Source: Ipomoea triloba (Eukaryota; Streptophyta; Magnoliopsida; Solanales; Convolvulaceae). From it: a stretch of 64,000 nt of DNA. The notes under the pieces were generated by a model that worked only from the letters and a program-made list of their open reading frames with translations, ran no database searches and was not told the origin of the DNA. The stretch covers positions 21,937,020-22,001,019 of the forward strand of contig NC_044917.1 in assembly GCF_003576645.1 (NCBI RefSeq), read 5' to 3'. Position numbers and translations under genes: made by a program. Within the stretch, counting starts at the first letter, position 1. Each line of letters begins with the position of its first letter. Shown here in pieces: positions 12,601-23,666 of this stretch.

Positions 12601-13809
12601 TGTTGTTTTCAGGATGATGACAGAGTATAAGTGCCATACAAATGCTTGGTTAGACAAATTGTATGATATTAGGGAGAAGTGGTGTCCTGCTTTTAGTAAA
12701 GATTACTTTTCTGGAGGTATTTTATCGTCCCAACGAAGTGAGACTACAAATCATTCAGTTTCAAGAAGGTTATCTAAAACATCTGGGTTGTGTGATTTTT
12801 ATAACTCTTTTGTCAATGTGGTTTCTGAGTGGATGAGTGTAAAGAGAATGGAGAAGATGTGCGGTGTTCTCAAGGGTTGCCTACAATGGCATTGGATCAT
12901 GTGAAGCTTCTTTTACATGCTAGGAATGTATACACCATAGAGGTATATTACTTGTTTGAAAAACAATATTTGAAAGGTGTTGCATGTCATCAAGAGATTG
13001 TGGCGAGCAATGCTAATGAGTTTAAATATCACATTTGGCGCCCAGATATTGACATTATTCGGCATGAAGTTTGTTTCAATATGAAGGATATGACAATATG
13101 TTGTACTTGTAAGTTTTTCTCAGAGATGGGCATTCTTTGTTCACATTGCTTGCGTATTTTTAACATTCATTGTATTGAAAAAATTCCCGAGAAATATATT
13201 TGTAATAGGTGGACAAAAAAGGTGGTTGAAGACAGGATAATGGATATTGCATCATCTTCTAGTACGCTTACCATTGCTTCTCCAATTTGGGTTATAGAAA
13301 TGGGTAGAAAATTGCAAAGGTTAGTTCTATCAAGTCAAGACAATTGCAAAGCTCGACAAGTCTGTGAAGAAATTTTTGAAGATGGTAGAATAAGGATTGA
13401 AGGTGAGGTTGGTCCCATTTGCTTTGATGATTTGGAAAGACCCATGCTAAGTGGTGGTATACAAAATCCAGAACGAAGTGGTGTAAAAGGTGACCGTAAT
13501 CGAAGGCCAATTAGTACACTACAAAAAAAAAGTATAACCAAGCTAGAAGTCGAAAGAATTATGCAAAGACGGTTGAAAAAAACACAAAGGCTACAGTCCA
13601 ATCTTCTGTGCAGCAAGTTGTTTCTGATATTGCTGGTAGTGGTTATCTTGTTCATCCTAGTGGCAATACTAGTTCAGAGTTGATTTGTGGTTAGGTTAAG
13701 TCTCAAAACAATTCAAATGATAATTAGAAGAAGTTGTACTAAAATTTTGTTTACTTATATATGCACTTTGACAAATTGTGAACTGGTTTTATATTTTCTG
13801 ACTTGAAAG

Positions 13810-14800
13810 TTGTGTTTCTGTTTATGGTACATTATTTCTGTGCATTAGGTACATTATTTTAATGGGTAGGGTACATTATTTTTCTGTATCATTTTTGTGT
13901 GCTTTTTGATTTGAAAGTTGTGTTACTGATTATGGTACACTATTTTTGTGCATTAGGTACATTATTTTAATGGATATGGTACATTATTTTATGCATGATT
14001 TATCTGTACTGTCTGTTCTGCATTCAGTTTATTCTTTTAGTGAATATCTTATTTCTTTATAGAGTATAATTAGATTTATTTGGCACACCCCACCCTCACT
14101 CTACTTAGAAATTTGATTTTCACTAAAGATAATATCAATGTGTTATGCTAGTAACTTGTTAGTTGTATCGTATTTTTTTATATTTACCGTATGAGCTAAC
14201 AAAATTTATCATTTGCTAAGGTCACATGTGTTATTGAATTGACCATCACTTGATTTTTGTGATGTACTTTGTGCGTTAAAAAAATGTACCTAGAGCTTTA
14301 AAATAATGTACCCTATGGGATCACAAAATAAACCCTTTGCTAAAGTCACACACGTTTGTGAACTGGCCATCATTTGATTTTTTAAATGTACTATATGAGC
14401 TAACAAAATGTACCATTTGCTAAGTCACGTGTTTGTGCACTGACCATCATATTATTTTTGTAATGTATTTTGTGGGTTAGAAAAATGTACCTAACGCTCT
14501 AAAATAATGTACCCTATGAGCTAACAAAATATACCATTTGCTAAGGTCACGTGTTTGTGAACTGACCATCACTTGATTTTTGTTATGTACTCTGTGTGTT
14601 AAAAAAATTTACCTATACCTCTAAAATAATGTACCCTATGAGCTAACGAAATGTACCCTTTCCTAAGGTCACATGTGTTTGTGAACTGACCATCACTTGA
14701 TTTTTGTGATGTACTCTATGGGCTAAGAAAATGTACCCTATGAGCTAAAAAAATGTACCTAACGCTCTAAAATAATGTACCCTATGAGCTAACAAAATGT
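13810..14800. repeat. GTAC motif arrays downstream of transposase, orientation switch
   Basis: From 13820 to 14000 the motif reads GGTACATTATTT. From about 14240 to 14800 it reads AATAATGTACC or AAATGTACC, in units of about 120-130 bp that also hold TGAACTGACCATCACTTGA and CTATGAGCTAAC. The switch point is near 14200. A copy of the 10.9-11.0 kb sequence (GGCACACCCCAC, ATGTGTTATGCTAGTAAC) recurs at 14080-14165. Confidence 0.8.
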
Positions 14801-15143
14801 ATCCTTGTTAGCTAGTGAAAGTCATATATAACCATCTCATACAAAGTGAAATTCAATATTATTTACTAGTCATATCATATCAATAGAAAGTACAAAGAAT
14901 CCTCCCAAAATTTCTAGTCTTCCATTGATACACATGGGATGTTTGGAACCAAATCTTTGGAACTACTATTGAACAAAAGATTATATCATTAGCTACCAAT
15001 GCAAATGTTTTCCAATGCAACTGCCATTATGGCATAGAAGTCAATTAATTACAAGTTGTCTATCCCATCAAGTTGACTTGTAAATATTCCGGGCTGCGTT
15101 TAGTACGGAACCTCTGTACACATTCATTTATGAAAATAATATG
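14801..15143. other. MULE non-coding middle, original 3' end of C48 gene
   Basis: No gene of its own. On the minus strand the sequence just left of the solo-LTR insertion (15143 downwards) supplies what was probably the original last codons and TAA stop of the C48 peptidase, before the LTR separated them from the rest of the exon. The remainder is AT-rich. Confidence 0.5.
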
Positions 15144-16120
15144 TGATAAGCGTAAAAAATAGTCAAGTTTCAGGTCATATCTAGACAACATTTTACAGTT
15201 TCATCGCCCAAGTGTACACATCTTTTATGGTTAAAACCTCTAATTAACACCTAACTAACAAATCCAACTCATAAAATGCGTTTTGAGTCATTTCCTCAGG
15301 GTATAGCAAAGTCCTAGACCAAAAAAAAGCAACAAACGAAGAATCAACCGAGCAGGAGGCCACCACGCAATACCACACGCGTGGTGATGGGCGTGGAATA
15401 ATTCCAGAACGCAACCACGCAGCACCACACGCGTGGTGAGGGGCGTGGACGCATCAAGTAAGGCAGCAGCGGAATTTCGACTTTTTGGACAGCTATTTAA
15501 ACCCTCCTTTCTCATTTTTGAAGGGGGGCTTCCACAATTTTCATATCTGATTTCTCTTTCCATTCCTTCCCCTTTGGGGAGGAAGAACAAACACATTCCC
15601 TCTAGAATAGATTAGTTTTCTTAGATTAATGAAGATGGATTGATGATGTAGAACTCATACTTCCTTAGGTATAATACTCTTTTCTTAAAGATCGCTTCTT
15701 TAAATTATTGCTTAGTGTAATTTTTCTTTGTTGTTCTTGAATGTTCATTATGTTTGAGTAAAATAGTTGGGGTGTGTGTGCCCATGTTAGACATTTGATT
15801 GATGCTTGAATTTTGCTTGGATTGCTTCTATTTCGGCCGGAATAGTGAACCGAGTGGAAGTGAGAGTGTGCGCGATAGCTAGGGCTGTCAAAGTGGGCTG
15901 AAGCCCGCGGGCTGGCCTGCACCCACCCCACCGTGGGACGGGTTAGGGCCACAAGAAAGATGGCCCGCGAAAATGCGGGCCTAACGGGCTTGGCCCGCTA
16001 AGGCCCGCAGCCCGCTCGGGTCGCGGGCCAACCCGCATGCCAAGCCCCATTTTAAAAAAAAATAAATAAATATTCAAATGCTACACAACAAGGCAGTACG
16101 CTGCCTTGCTGTGCAGCTAT

Positions 16121-16157
<37 letters not shown>

Positions 16158-16966
16158 CAAAATTCAATTTTTAAAATTATTAAACACAAAAATTAATATT
16201 ATTTGTAGACTTATTTTTTAAAACTTTGAATTAATATTAATTTTTGTTAAACTATAAAGTTGGATTGCAAATATGTAAGTTTGCATTTTTAGATTCTACT
16301 TATTTTTTTAAACTTTGAAGTAATTAAAGAAAAAAAAAAAAAAGCCCGCGAGGCCCGCGAACCCGCGTGGGGCGGGTTAGGGTTGTATGAACCCTAGGCT
16401 GCGGGCTTGGCGGGCCGGCCCGCAAAAACCCGCCAGACATTAGGCCCGCGGTGGGGCGGGCCTAATGGGGCGGGCCGACCCGCTTTGACAGTACTAGCGA
16501 TAGCGGCCTCTCATGAGCCCAACTCATCTACATCCCTGCCCTTAGTTCGAAAGGACAAGGTCCGGGAGGAGTGGTAGGCAAGGTGTTCGATAAAATGCCT
16601 CAACCGAATGAGGATTGAGAGTCTGAGTGTGACGCCACTCAGTATAAATACAGTGACTCCCTTATTCAATCTCGAAACGTATTTTCAAATCCCCATAGGA
16701 TAATCAATCATTGTTTAGCTGTGGCATGCATCCCCTTCATTTCCCCTTTTAGATTGTTTAGTTTACTCTTATTCATACAACCCCCAACTTATTTATCAAA
16801 ACAACCCTTAGTAATACTTGCAACTTTGACCTCTTAACATCTTCAATGTCAACACCGATTCACTCCAATTTGTCTTTCTTGAGAGACACGACACTCGGAG
16901 AGTTTGACTCTTCGTTTTAACACCTTCCTTTACACCTTCCACCTCACCACAAAAATACTTCCTTCA
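15144..16966 (+). mobile_element. Gypsy-like solo LTR, 5-bp TSD ATATG
   Basis: Starts TGATAAGCG and ends CTTCCTTCA, flanked by the direct repeat ATATG at 15139-15143 and 16967-16971. No internal retroelement region or second LTR is present, so it is a solo LTR. The start TGATAAG, the CCACGC/GCGTGG palindromes, the TATTTAAAC motif and the order of U3/R landmarks match the LTR at 57062-59347, so both belong to one family in diverged form. Without the hAT MITE it is about 1.2 kb. It splits the last exon of the C48 peptidase gene. Confidence 0.85.
15880..16496. mobile_element. hAT MITE, 8-bp TSD GCGATAGC
   Basis: A 617-bp element with terminal repeats TAGGGCTGTCAAAG on the left and TAGTACTGTCAAAG on the right (reverse complement). 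It is flanked by the perfect 8-bp duplication GCGATAGC at 15872-15879 and 16497-16504. Subterminal regions are extremely GC-rich (GCCCGC/GCGGGC runs) around an AT-rich core with a (TA)n tract at 16122-16154. Eight-bp duplications and the TAGGG terminus are hAT hallmarks. It is nested in the solo LTR. Confidence 0.9.
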
Positions 16967-19900
16967 ATATGTCTACAGTGTATTTTGCTCTCAAAGATGT
17001 CAAGAACAAGTCCTGCACATATATTGAAACAAAATGGTAGTTATATACACAAGCAAACACATGAATGAGTATGACATAAAATCATTTTATAGAAAGAAGT
17101 ATTAAAAAACTAACAAACAAAATCATAATATGCACATAACAAACATCTACAGTACTTACATCTGCAGCTGTTCTGTTAAATCCGGAATCCCAATTCGGTC
17201 CAATGCCCTTAAAGGTCTCCATATGACGCATGCAATAAATTCCGCAATCAGTAACATTAGAAGGATTTTTCCAATACATCTTCACTAATTCATGCTTAAA
17301 CACCTCATCATCATCCTCATTCTTTGTCATTTTGTTTAACGAAGTTGTGATCCCTTTAAATTTGCAGTAGTTCTTGAATGCTTCAACTTGCACATTAGTT
17401 AATGTCCATTATAATATATCAAGTACATAATAGTTCTTAATTTGAACACACAAGAATCTTAGGTTTGCAACTTACAAGGATTTGATCACAATTTTCATAT
17501 CTAGAAACAAAGTCGAAACCCTTGCCAAGTGTTTTGTTGTCAATGACTTGGACAACCCTTTTCTTGAAATTCAAGCAGATGATGAAGTAGTGATCATGGC
17601 GTAGAACAGCGAAGAAAATTTAAATACATATGATTTTAGAAGTATAAACAATGAGTATATATAAAATGGTTTTCATAGAATTTATTAATTTATAATATTA
17701 TGTATTATAAATTACCAGTTCTGCATCAGAAATGTCAATGTTGGAGGCCAATTGAAGCTCAAAATCCAAACATTGATTGAATTGTCTTTGTTTTGAACTT
17801 GGAGAGATTTCTTTTTTCTCACCATCTGAATCATCAATTTGCATCTAAACACGAAATGATATTTGTAAGTATAACATATTACATGGCTAAATAATAATGA
17901 TTAAAATGGAACACCATCAAATATAATGTACTATATACACCTAACTTTTATGCACACAAATAATGTACTCTATGAACAAAAATTATGTACCCTGTGCAGA
18001 ATATCTCACAATAAATAAGAACTTCCATTATCAATATAATGTTGTAATATAAGAGAAAGTGCAGCCACTTACAATAGGATTGGTAGTGAAGTAGATGAAC
18101 TTTGGCTCACCCATTCCACGGGTGATATTATTTTTATTCATTTGTAAGCTCCAAACATCTATAATAAACTTCTCTACCCAACCACTCCGTAGAGTCAAGA
18201 ACTGGTCTCTTCCAATGTAGTACCTTTTAAACTTAAATAGCGTCTCACTGCAAGAAAATGTCTTGTTAATACTCATTAAAGACAAATATTAGCATAAAAC
18301 ATTATCAGTAACCTACTCAGCTGGATGTTCAGGTGACGGGTCCATAAATATAAAATCAGACAATAGCTTTTGCTTTTCACTCACAAAGGAGAGCTTTTCA
18401 TTGTTTTTCGTCCAAAATGGAGACCTCAATTTCAATGGAAGATTTTTTAATTTTCTGTTTCCTCTCTCCCCATGTTGGACATGTTTAAAATCAGACTCTG
18501 ATTCTTCAATTACACTGCCACATAAAAATAATGTACCCGATCAATAAAAATAATGTACCTAATGCACAGAAATAATGTACCTTAATAAAAAATTTTAGAC
18601 TTTACTTACATGTCAAACAATGGTTTTACTGTTGTTGTGCTCTTTTCAATCTCTTGGAGATTGATAGGTGCATTGTGTTCAGCAGGGCATGTGGTGGTTG
18701 TTTCATTTGGCTTTTCAACATCCGAGGGGGTAGGTGTTAACAAATTCCAGCTTGGTGATGAAGGTAGGCCATCCAATTCTGCTTCTTTTGGATGTTCACC
18801 AGGGTTTGTGGTGACTATGAATGCTTTCTCCAATGCTGACACTGCTGCAAGAAAGCTCTCGTCATTGAAGATTATTGGATCATCATCCAACAGCGTCGAA
18901 GTCTCAGCAGGTTGGGAAGTTGATGCAACGTTCAGCATATCAGACATCTTGCTGAAAGTTTTCTTGATAATGTCTTTCCCAATGTTTTTGCTCCCAACTT
19001 TAGCCATAACTTTCTCAAATTTAACTACAGCTGCAGCCAATATCTTCATTTCTGTAGATATCTTCTCTAAATCACTCATTGCAGCTTTATCACCAACTAG
19101 TACCTGCACCTCCACCCCATCGCTTTCTTTTTCCTTTCCTCCAATAGTTTCATTGTTTTCAACATCAGCAACTGGCTTTCTAACTCTGTCCAAAATTGTT
19201 CCCCTGCCAAATGCACCACTTTGCTTTTCATCTGCAAATCGTTTTTGGATCATGTCAACCGTCCAAGCTGATATTGCAGGGAATTTTCTTTCTATTTGGT
19301 GCCCTTTGAATTGCAACCTATCAATGTATGGAAACTAAAAAATAAAAAATAAAGTTAGTATGAAAGCCAAAGATTCATTAAGAGAATAAACAACATACAT
19401 TGAATCAAATGTATTACCACTAAGAAGATGAGTGAACCAGTGAAGAATGCAGTGGGTGTCTTCGTCCATTTTTCAACACTATCAATAAGACTTTTGAAAA
19501 TATATCCACACCAGTTCAAAATCTTTAAGTTGTTCACATCCATCAATGAGTACAAGAGTTTAAAGTTTGATGTCCATTTGGCGTGGCCCTTGAACAAACT
19601 GGAAACAACAAACACCACAAAATCCCTTTTGAACATATCACCATGGTCTTTCCTCTCACCTATTCCCTCAGAAAGTGTTTCCACCAATGGAGAACAACTA
19701 TCTATTCCCCAATGCACTCTCCATTCTTCCACCAGGTTGTTATATTCTGTAGTTGCATTTGAGTTGTTCCCTTCAACAACTTGAATATCACCCTTGGGGA
19801 GGCCTAATGTGCTCTCCACATCATCCTCTATCAGCAACATTTCTTCTTTTTCCAACCTCAAAGCACATCTATACACATCAAAGTTTGTTACCAAATAGGT

Positions 19901-20272
19901 AGTCAACATTCTATCCAAGCTGGACAACTTAATCTCTAGCAATGAGCCAAAACCAATCTTCCGGACAGCGTTTTTCTATTCATCAGTGAGCTTTGGCAAC
20001 AGTTTATTTAGCTCCATAGGTGACATCCTTGACTTGAGCAATCCAGGTTCATTTGTAGGTTGAATTTTCCCTTTTCCTTTTTCTTTCTTTACTACACTGG
20101 GAGCATTGCCCTGATCAGATTGGCCCCTATCTTGATTTCTCTTCGATCTCTCTTCTCTAGCATAGTCTGATGATCTTTCAGTTTGAGTCTATTCATTGTT
20201 TGTAGTTCGTTTCCTTTTCTGGTAGGTTTTTGTAACCTTTTCTAATGTAAGATTCAAGTCTTGGCTAGACAT
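16944..20272 (-). pseudogene. ULP1-like C48 cysteine peptidase of the MULE
   Basis: Exons on the minus strand: 19418-20272, 18610-19334, 18317-18514, 18073-18247, 17716-17844, 17476-17619, 17160-about 17392, and 16944-17012. The start ATG is 20270-20272. The N-terminal part resembles plant transposon ULP proteins, with KIGFGSLLEIKLSSLD and FPYIDRLQFKGHQIE. The catalytic C-terminus has VLRHDHYFIICLN (His), VQVIDNKTLGKGF (Asp) and DCGIYCMRHMETF (Cys), the C48 triad. Such enzymes cleave SUMO-like conjugates; the role in MULEs is unknown. Damage: in-frame TAG codons at 20189-20191 and 19976-19978, and a lost acceptor (TTTAA instead of AG) before 17619. The last exon is split by the solo LTR, which supplies a new TGA at 16944. 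Confidence 0.88.
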
Positions 20273-21978
20273 ATCTACTACAACTAAAATGTTAGTAAGA
20301 CATTGATATTATGTTTAGTAAATATTAAATTTCTAAGTAATTTACAGGTGTGGGCAAGCAGCCAAGCAGAACTGAATAGCTGGTGATATAGTTATTCTTG
20401 ATGAGTAATAACTAATAACTGATAAAATAGTTAAACAAGAAGGTTTAGTGTTATTAAAAAATGCAAAATAGTTGTACCAAAAAGTTATCATTCCAGACCA
20501 CCTATCAGCTATTAGTTCAGGAATCCTTTTCCTTTGTCCAAACTTAGATGAAAAAATGAAAAGAATGACAGGAGAAAAAGATGAAGGATGGTTAAAAAAA
20601 ATCTTATCATCTTCAGTTCCAAGAAAAGGTAAACACTTAACTAAAAGCAAGCTACATAATTCCTTTGGCAGAAAACCATACTCTACTAAATTAGTTTAGG
20701 AATCCTTTGTGGTTCACTTATTAAGATTTGAAATTAAAATAAATCATGTAGAATGGAACATAGATATCTTTAAATGGCCTCAAAATGGTAAATTATCAGG
20801 ATGATACATCAAACTAAGTAAATGACTGTACCTTAGAGTATTGCAATTTAGTTTATGATGCAAATTTGTAAAGAAAAGAAAATTATATGGTAACTCCTAG
20901 CTTAGCAAAGAATACATAAAAGCTGGGGTGGAGGTAAAAATTTTAAATTAATGTACCATATCCATTAAAATAATGTACCTAATGCACAGAAATAATGTAC
21001 CATAATCAGAAACACAACTTTTAAATTATATGTAAACCTTTCTGCAAATTGTATTCCCAACAATTTTAATCCAGGTGCAAACAACATGAAATTATAAGCT
21101 TCTTAAATCACCAACTGATATTATTTTCTGATGACTAAAATATACAATGTGTTCCCATCTATACAAACTGTACATGGTACCCTAAAGAACTAATTTGAGT
21201 GGCAGCACAATGGATATCAGCATCCAATTACTAAAGATAGCAGTGAATATATAAACACAACCACAGTGGCTTCCTAGTAGACCTTCCTAAGAGTAAACAT
21301 CATATAATTAATTACATATGGACCTATTACTACCATGTGATCATCCTTTCTGATAGGTGTACCATATGTCCAAACCACAAAGTTGATTTTTCTTTAATTT
21401 ATCCTCAATAAGACCACTTTCAGAACTCATATGCATAGTAAAAAAATAGTAGAACATACTAAGCTACCCATCTTTTCCATGTGCACCCCTATTGTTTAAC
21501 AAGTGGAAGATTAGGAAAAAAAAGTGACAAAAGACAAGAAACACCAGTGTGTGTTAATACTTGAAGCTTACTAGCAAAATTTGAAATAAAAAATATCTTC
21601 ATTTTTAGCTTTATCATATATAACATTCTACGGAGTATTTTCCACTCTTTCAGTAAAAGGTTAAATGCTTCTAGCCGCAAGGGAAGATGCCCTATTTTTC
21701 TGTTCTCTTCCCCTCCCTTCAACCAAACATTGTGAAATTCAACAACTCTTAAGCATTTTGAGAACCATGAAAATAGGAGGCAGGAATTAATAGAACTGCA
21801 AAGTTGATATTGAAGTCCAAAATATAGGTTAACCTAATACTCTGTAATTCATAGCAATCTAGTCAGTCTCCTCTTCCAAGTTCCAAAACATGCTTTGTTG
21901 AACCAAACCTAAATGATAAGTACATACAAATTGGCTCACCAATGGTAGGAACTGTTGATAGAACTTCTCCTATGTGCA
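20273..21978. other. MULE interior upstream of C48 gene, non-coding
   Basis: No supported gene. It may include the C48 promoter. A small GTAC motif cluster (AATGTACCATATCC, AATAATGTACCTAATGC, AATAATGTACC) lies at 20950-21003. The short ORFs here show no recognisable family. Confidence 0.4.
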
Positions 21979-22100
21979 GTGAACTAGATTTGTCTAATTG
22001 CTCAGACTCTGCAAGATCAACTATCAGCAGCTTGCTTTTCTGAACTATAGGTATATCATTGCCATGCCTATCAGTTTTGCTGTATTTCTCTTTGAAAGAG
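21979..22100 (-). pseudogene. Captured kinesin motor exon fragment (ARK-like)
   Basis: On the minus strand the translation reads DIPIVQKSKLLIVDLAESEQ then LDKSS. This matches the kinesin switch-II region, whose canonical form is DLAGSER. The upstream IPIVRKSKLL-type context is typical of plant armadillo-repeat kinesins. Only about 40 codons are recognisable; the rest of the motor (the N-x-SL-x-LG helix, neck) was not found nearby. It lies inside the MULE, between the C48 gene and the right end, so it looks like a Pack-MULE-style host fragment. Differences from the conserved motif (G to E, R to Q, G to S) are all explainable as G-to-A changes on the coding strand. Confidence 0.7.
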
Positions 22101-22728
22101 AAGCCACTTATCCCTCACATTGTATAATACAGCTTCATGTTTAGTCTTCTGGACTAAGAATTTTGTCAATGTTCCAATTTTGGGTCCTTTCAAAATCATG
22201 ATTGTTACATTAGAACAGGTAAAATGTTTGTCATGCCAATAAGGTTTAAATATTAATCCCTAAAACGAGTAAGAACCATAGGCAGTAAAAAATGTACTAT
22301 ATGCATATCAATAATCTATTATGTACACATTTACAACCTGCTCAAAAACAATAAACAAGGAAATTTGTGCTTGAACAAGGAATGAGTTGTTTACCTTCAA
22401 GAACCTGTTGTTTCCTCAAGCAATGGAGTGGTTTTGTCTGTCTTCTTGTGGCGATGGCGATGGCGTGGAGAGTGAGGAAGTAGTGGAGATGGTGATGGCG
22501 TCCGAGTCTGTTGCGTCTCTCCACAATGACGATAGAAGAGTGATGATACAAGCAGCAGAAATGGCGTCCGAAGAGTGCTGCGTCTGTGTCGCGGAAACAA
22601 GGAAAGAAAAACAGAAAAAAAAAAAAAGAAAGATAGGCGACCTAACGGCGCCGTCTCTCCTTAGGTGGAGAGACGACGTCGTTTTGTACCATGGTCCATG
22701 CAATAACAATTGTTGCAATACCAATCGT
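22101..22728. other. MULE right-end region
   Basis: No intact gene. A purine/pyrimidine-rich segment at 22430-22640 with repeated GGCGATGGCG-like words precedes a GC-rich TIR-like stretch (GGCGCCGTCTCTCC, ACGACGTCGTTTTG) and the inverted ATTGCATGGACCATGG terminus near 22690-22708. A GTAC motif (AAAAATGTACTATATGC) sits at 22289. Confidence 0.5.
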
Positions 22729-23666
22729 TATATCGTGGACTAGGGTCCATAGTGCACTGTGGACCTGGTCCGAAACGATGTCGTTTTGATGTTAGTAGAC
22801 GTGGACGCGAATGACTTCAGGGAATTCATTATCTATAATACACAAAATCTTTGTCTAGAATACACAGAATGACTTAAGTGAATACACAGAATATTGACAC
22901 AACTACACAAAAATCATCTTCCTAACATTCGGATACACAAAACACATCACAATCTATGTTTAAGTACCCCTAACATGAGTACACATAATTGTAGTCTACA
23001 ATACACAGAATGCCTTCAAAGGATACACAGAATATGAAAACACCAAATACACAAACGCATCACCCCTGTATTTAAGTACCACTAACATGAATACACAGAA
23101 TCATTGTCTAGAATACACAGAATGACTTGAGGGAATACACAGAATATTGATACAACTACACAAAAATCATCTTCCTAACATTCGAATACACAAAACACGT
23201 CACAACCTATGTTTAAGTACCCCTAACATGAATACACATAATTGTAGTCTACACTACACAGAATGCCTTCAAAGAATACATAGAATATGAAAACATCAAA
23301 TACACAAACGCATCACCCATGTATTTAAGTACCACTAACATGAATATATAGAATCATTGTCTAGAATACACAGAATGACTTGAGGGAATACACAAAATAT
23401 TGATACAACTACACAGAAATCATCCTCCTAAACATTCGAATACACAAAACACGTCACAAATACCCCTAACATGAATACACATAATCGTAGTCTACAATAC
23501 ACAGAATGTCTTCAAAGAATACACAGAATATTAACACAAATACACAGACCGGCCGAAACGCGAAACGTGATTTCCAAAAAAAAACAAACCATTAATTAAA
23601 ATGACTAAAACGACGTCGTTTTGGTACGGAGTGCACAATGCATTGTGCACCCTGGTCCACGATATA
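22729..23666. mobile_element. 938-bp inverted-repeat element with tandem interior
   Basis: The left end TATATCGTGGACTAGGGT and the right end (its inverse TATATCGTGGACCAGGGT) form about 55-60-bp imperfect terminal inverted repeats. Each contains a palindrome (core AGTGCACT on the left, AATGCATT on the right) followed by AAACGAYGTCGTTTT. The palindrome layout resembles the left end of the adjacent MULE, so it may be a non-autonomous relative. The interior is almost wholly tandem repeats. No target duplication was recognised. Confidence 0.7.
22845..23545. repeat. Tandem repeat, about 249-bp unit, TACACAGAAT motifs
   Basis: Nearly three copies of an approximately 249-bp unit built of the sub-motif AATACACAGAAT and variants (TACACAAA, TACACATAAT) every 20-30 bp. 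For example, CATTGTCTAGAATACACAG recurs at about 23103 and 23352. The third copy has a deletion after GTCACAAA. Confidence 0.85.

Larger units (their letters stand above)
10079..13694 (+). pseudogene. MULE transposase, FAR1/FRS-like, frameshifted
   Basis: Small N-terminal exons start with the ATG at 10079 (MDNISDTIRTTE) and continue at about 10232-10294 and 10361-10451. The main exon begins at about 11099 after TTTACAG. Domains in order: a FAR1-type zinc-binding region with HCAKADF, GCTAGCQFDM and VKDHNHELCP; a MULE DDE domain with VVHDTTYRTNKYDM and IMTDQCSAMSAAI; and a SWIM zinc finger with CCTCKFFSEMGILCSHCLRIF split over C-x-C...C-x-H. An intron 12172-12612 has clean GT-AG ends. Damage: a frame change in the first exon, an extra T in the T-run near 11880-11885, an indel near 12838-12850, and an A-run shift near 13516-13524. 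The original stop is probably TAG at 13692. The family cuts and pastes MULE DNA. This copy cannot make an intact protein. Confidence 0.9.
9424..22712. mobile_element. Kaonashi-like MULE (transposase + ULP1-like peptidase)
   Basis: A composite of about 13.3 kb bounded by related inverted sequences. The left edge has ATTGCATGGACCATGG (from 9427) and inner TIR-like sequence CATGGCCCAAAACTACGACG (about 9799). The right edge has the inverse of ATTGCATGGACCATGG (about 22690-22708), preceded by ACGACGTCGTTTTGTACC. A GCCGTTAGG motif recurs inside both ends. Between them lie a FAR1/MULE-type transposase (plus strand) and a C48 peptidase gene (minus strand). That is the arrangement described for Kaonashi/KI MULEs of Arabidopsis and CUMULEs of melon. 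No target duplication was found, so the outer limits are tentative. Insertions inside: an inverted-repeat element at the left end and a Gypsy solo LTR at 15144-16966. Confidence 0.65.

Noticed and set aside
18610..19338. 242-codon plus-strand ORF
   Set aside because: Antisense shadow of the C48 peptidase exon, whose minus-strand frame joins other exons by proper splice sites and matches ULP-type proteins.
22848..23545. Regular repeats resembling a CRISPR array
   Set aside because: Plant DNA; repeats are degenerate with no unique spacers of constant length. It is a satellite-like tandem repeat.
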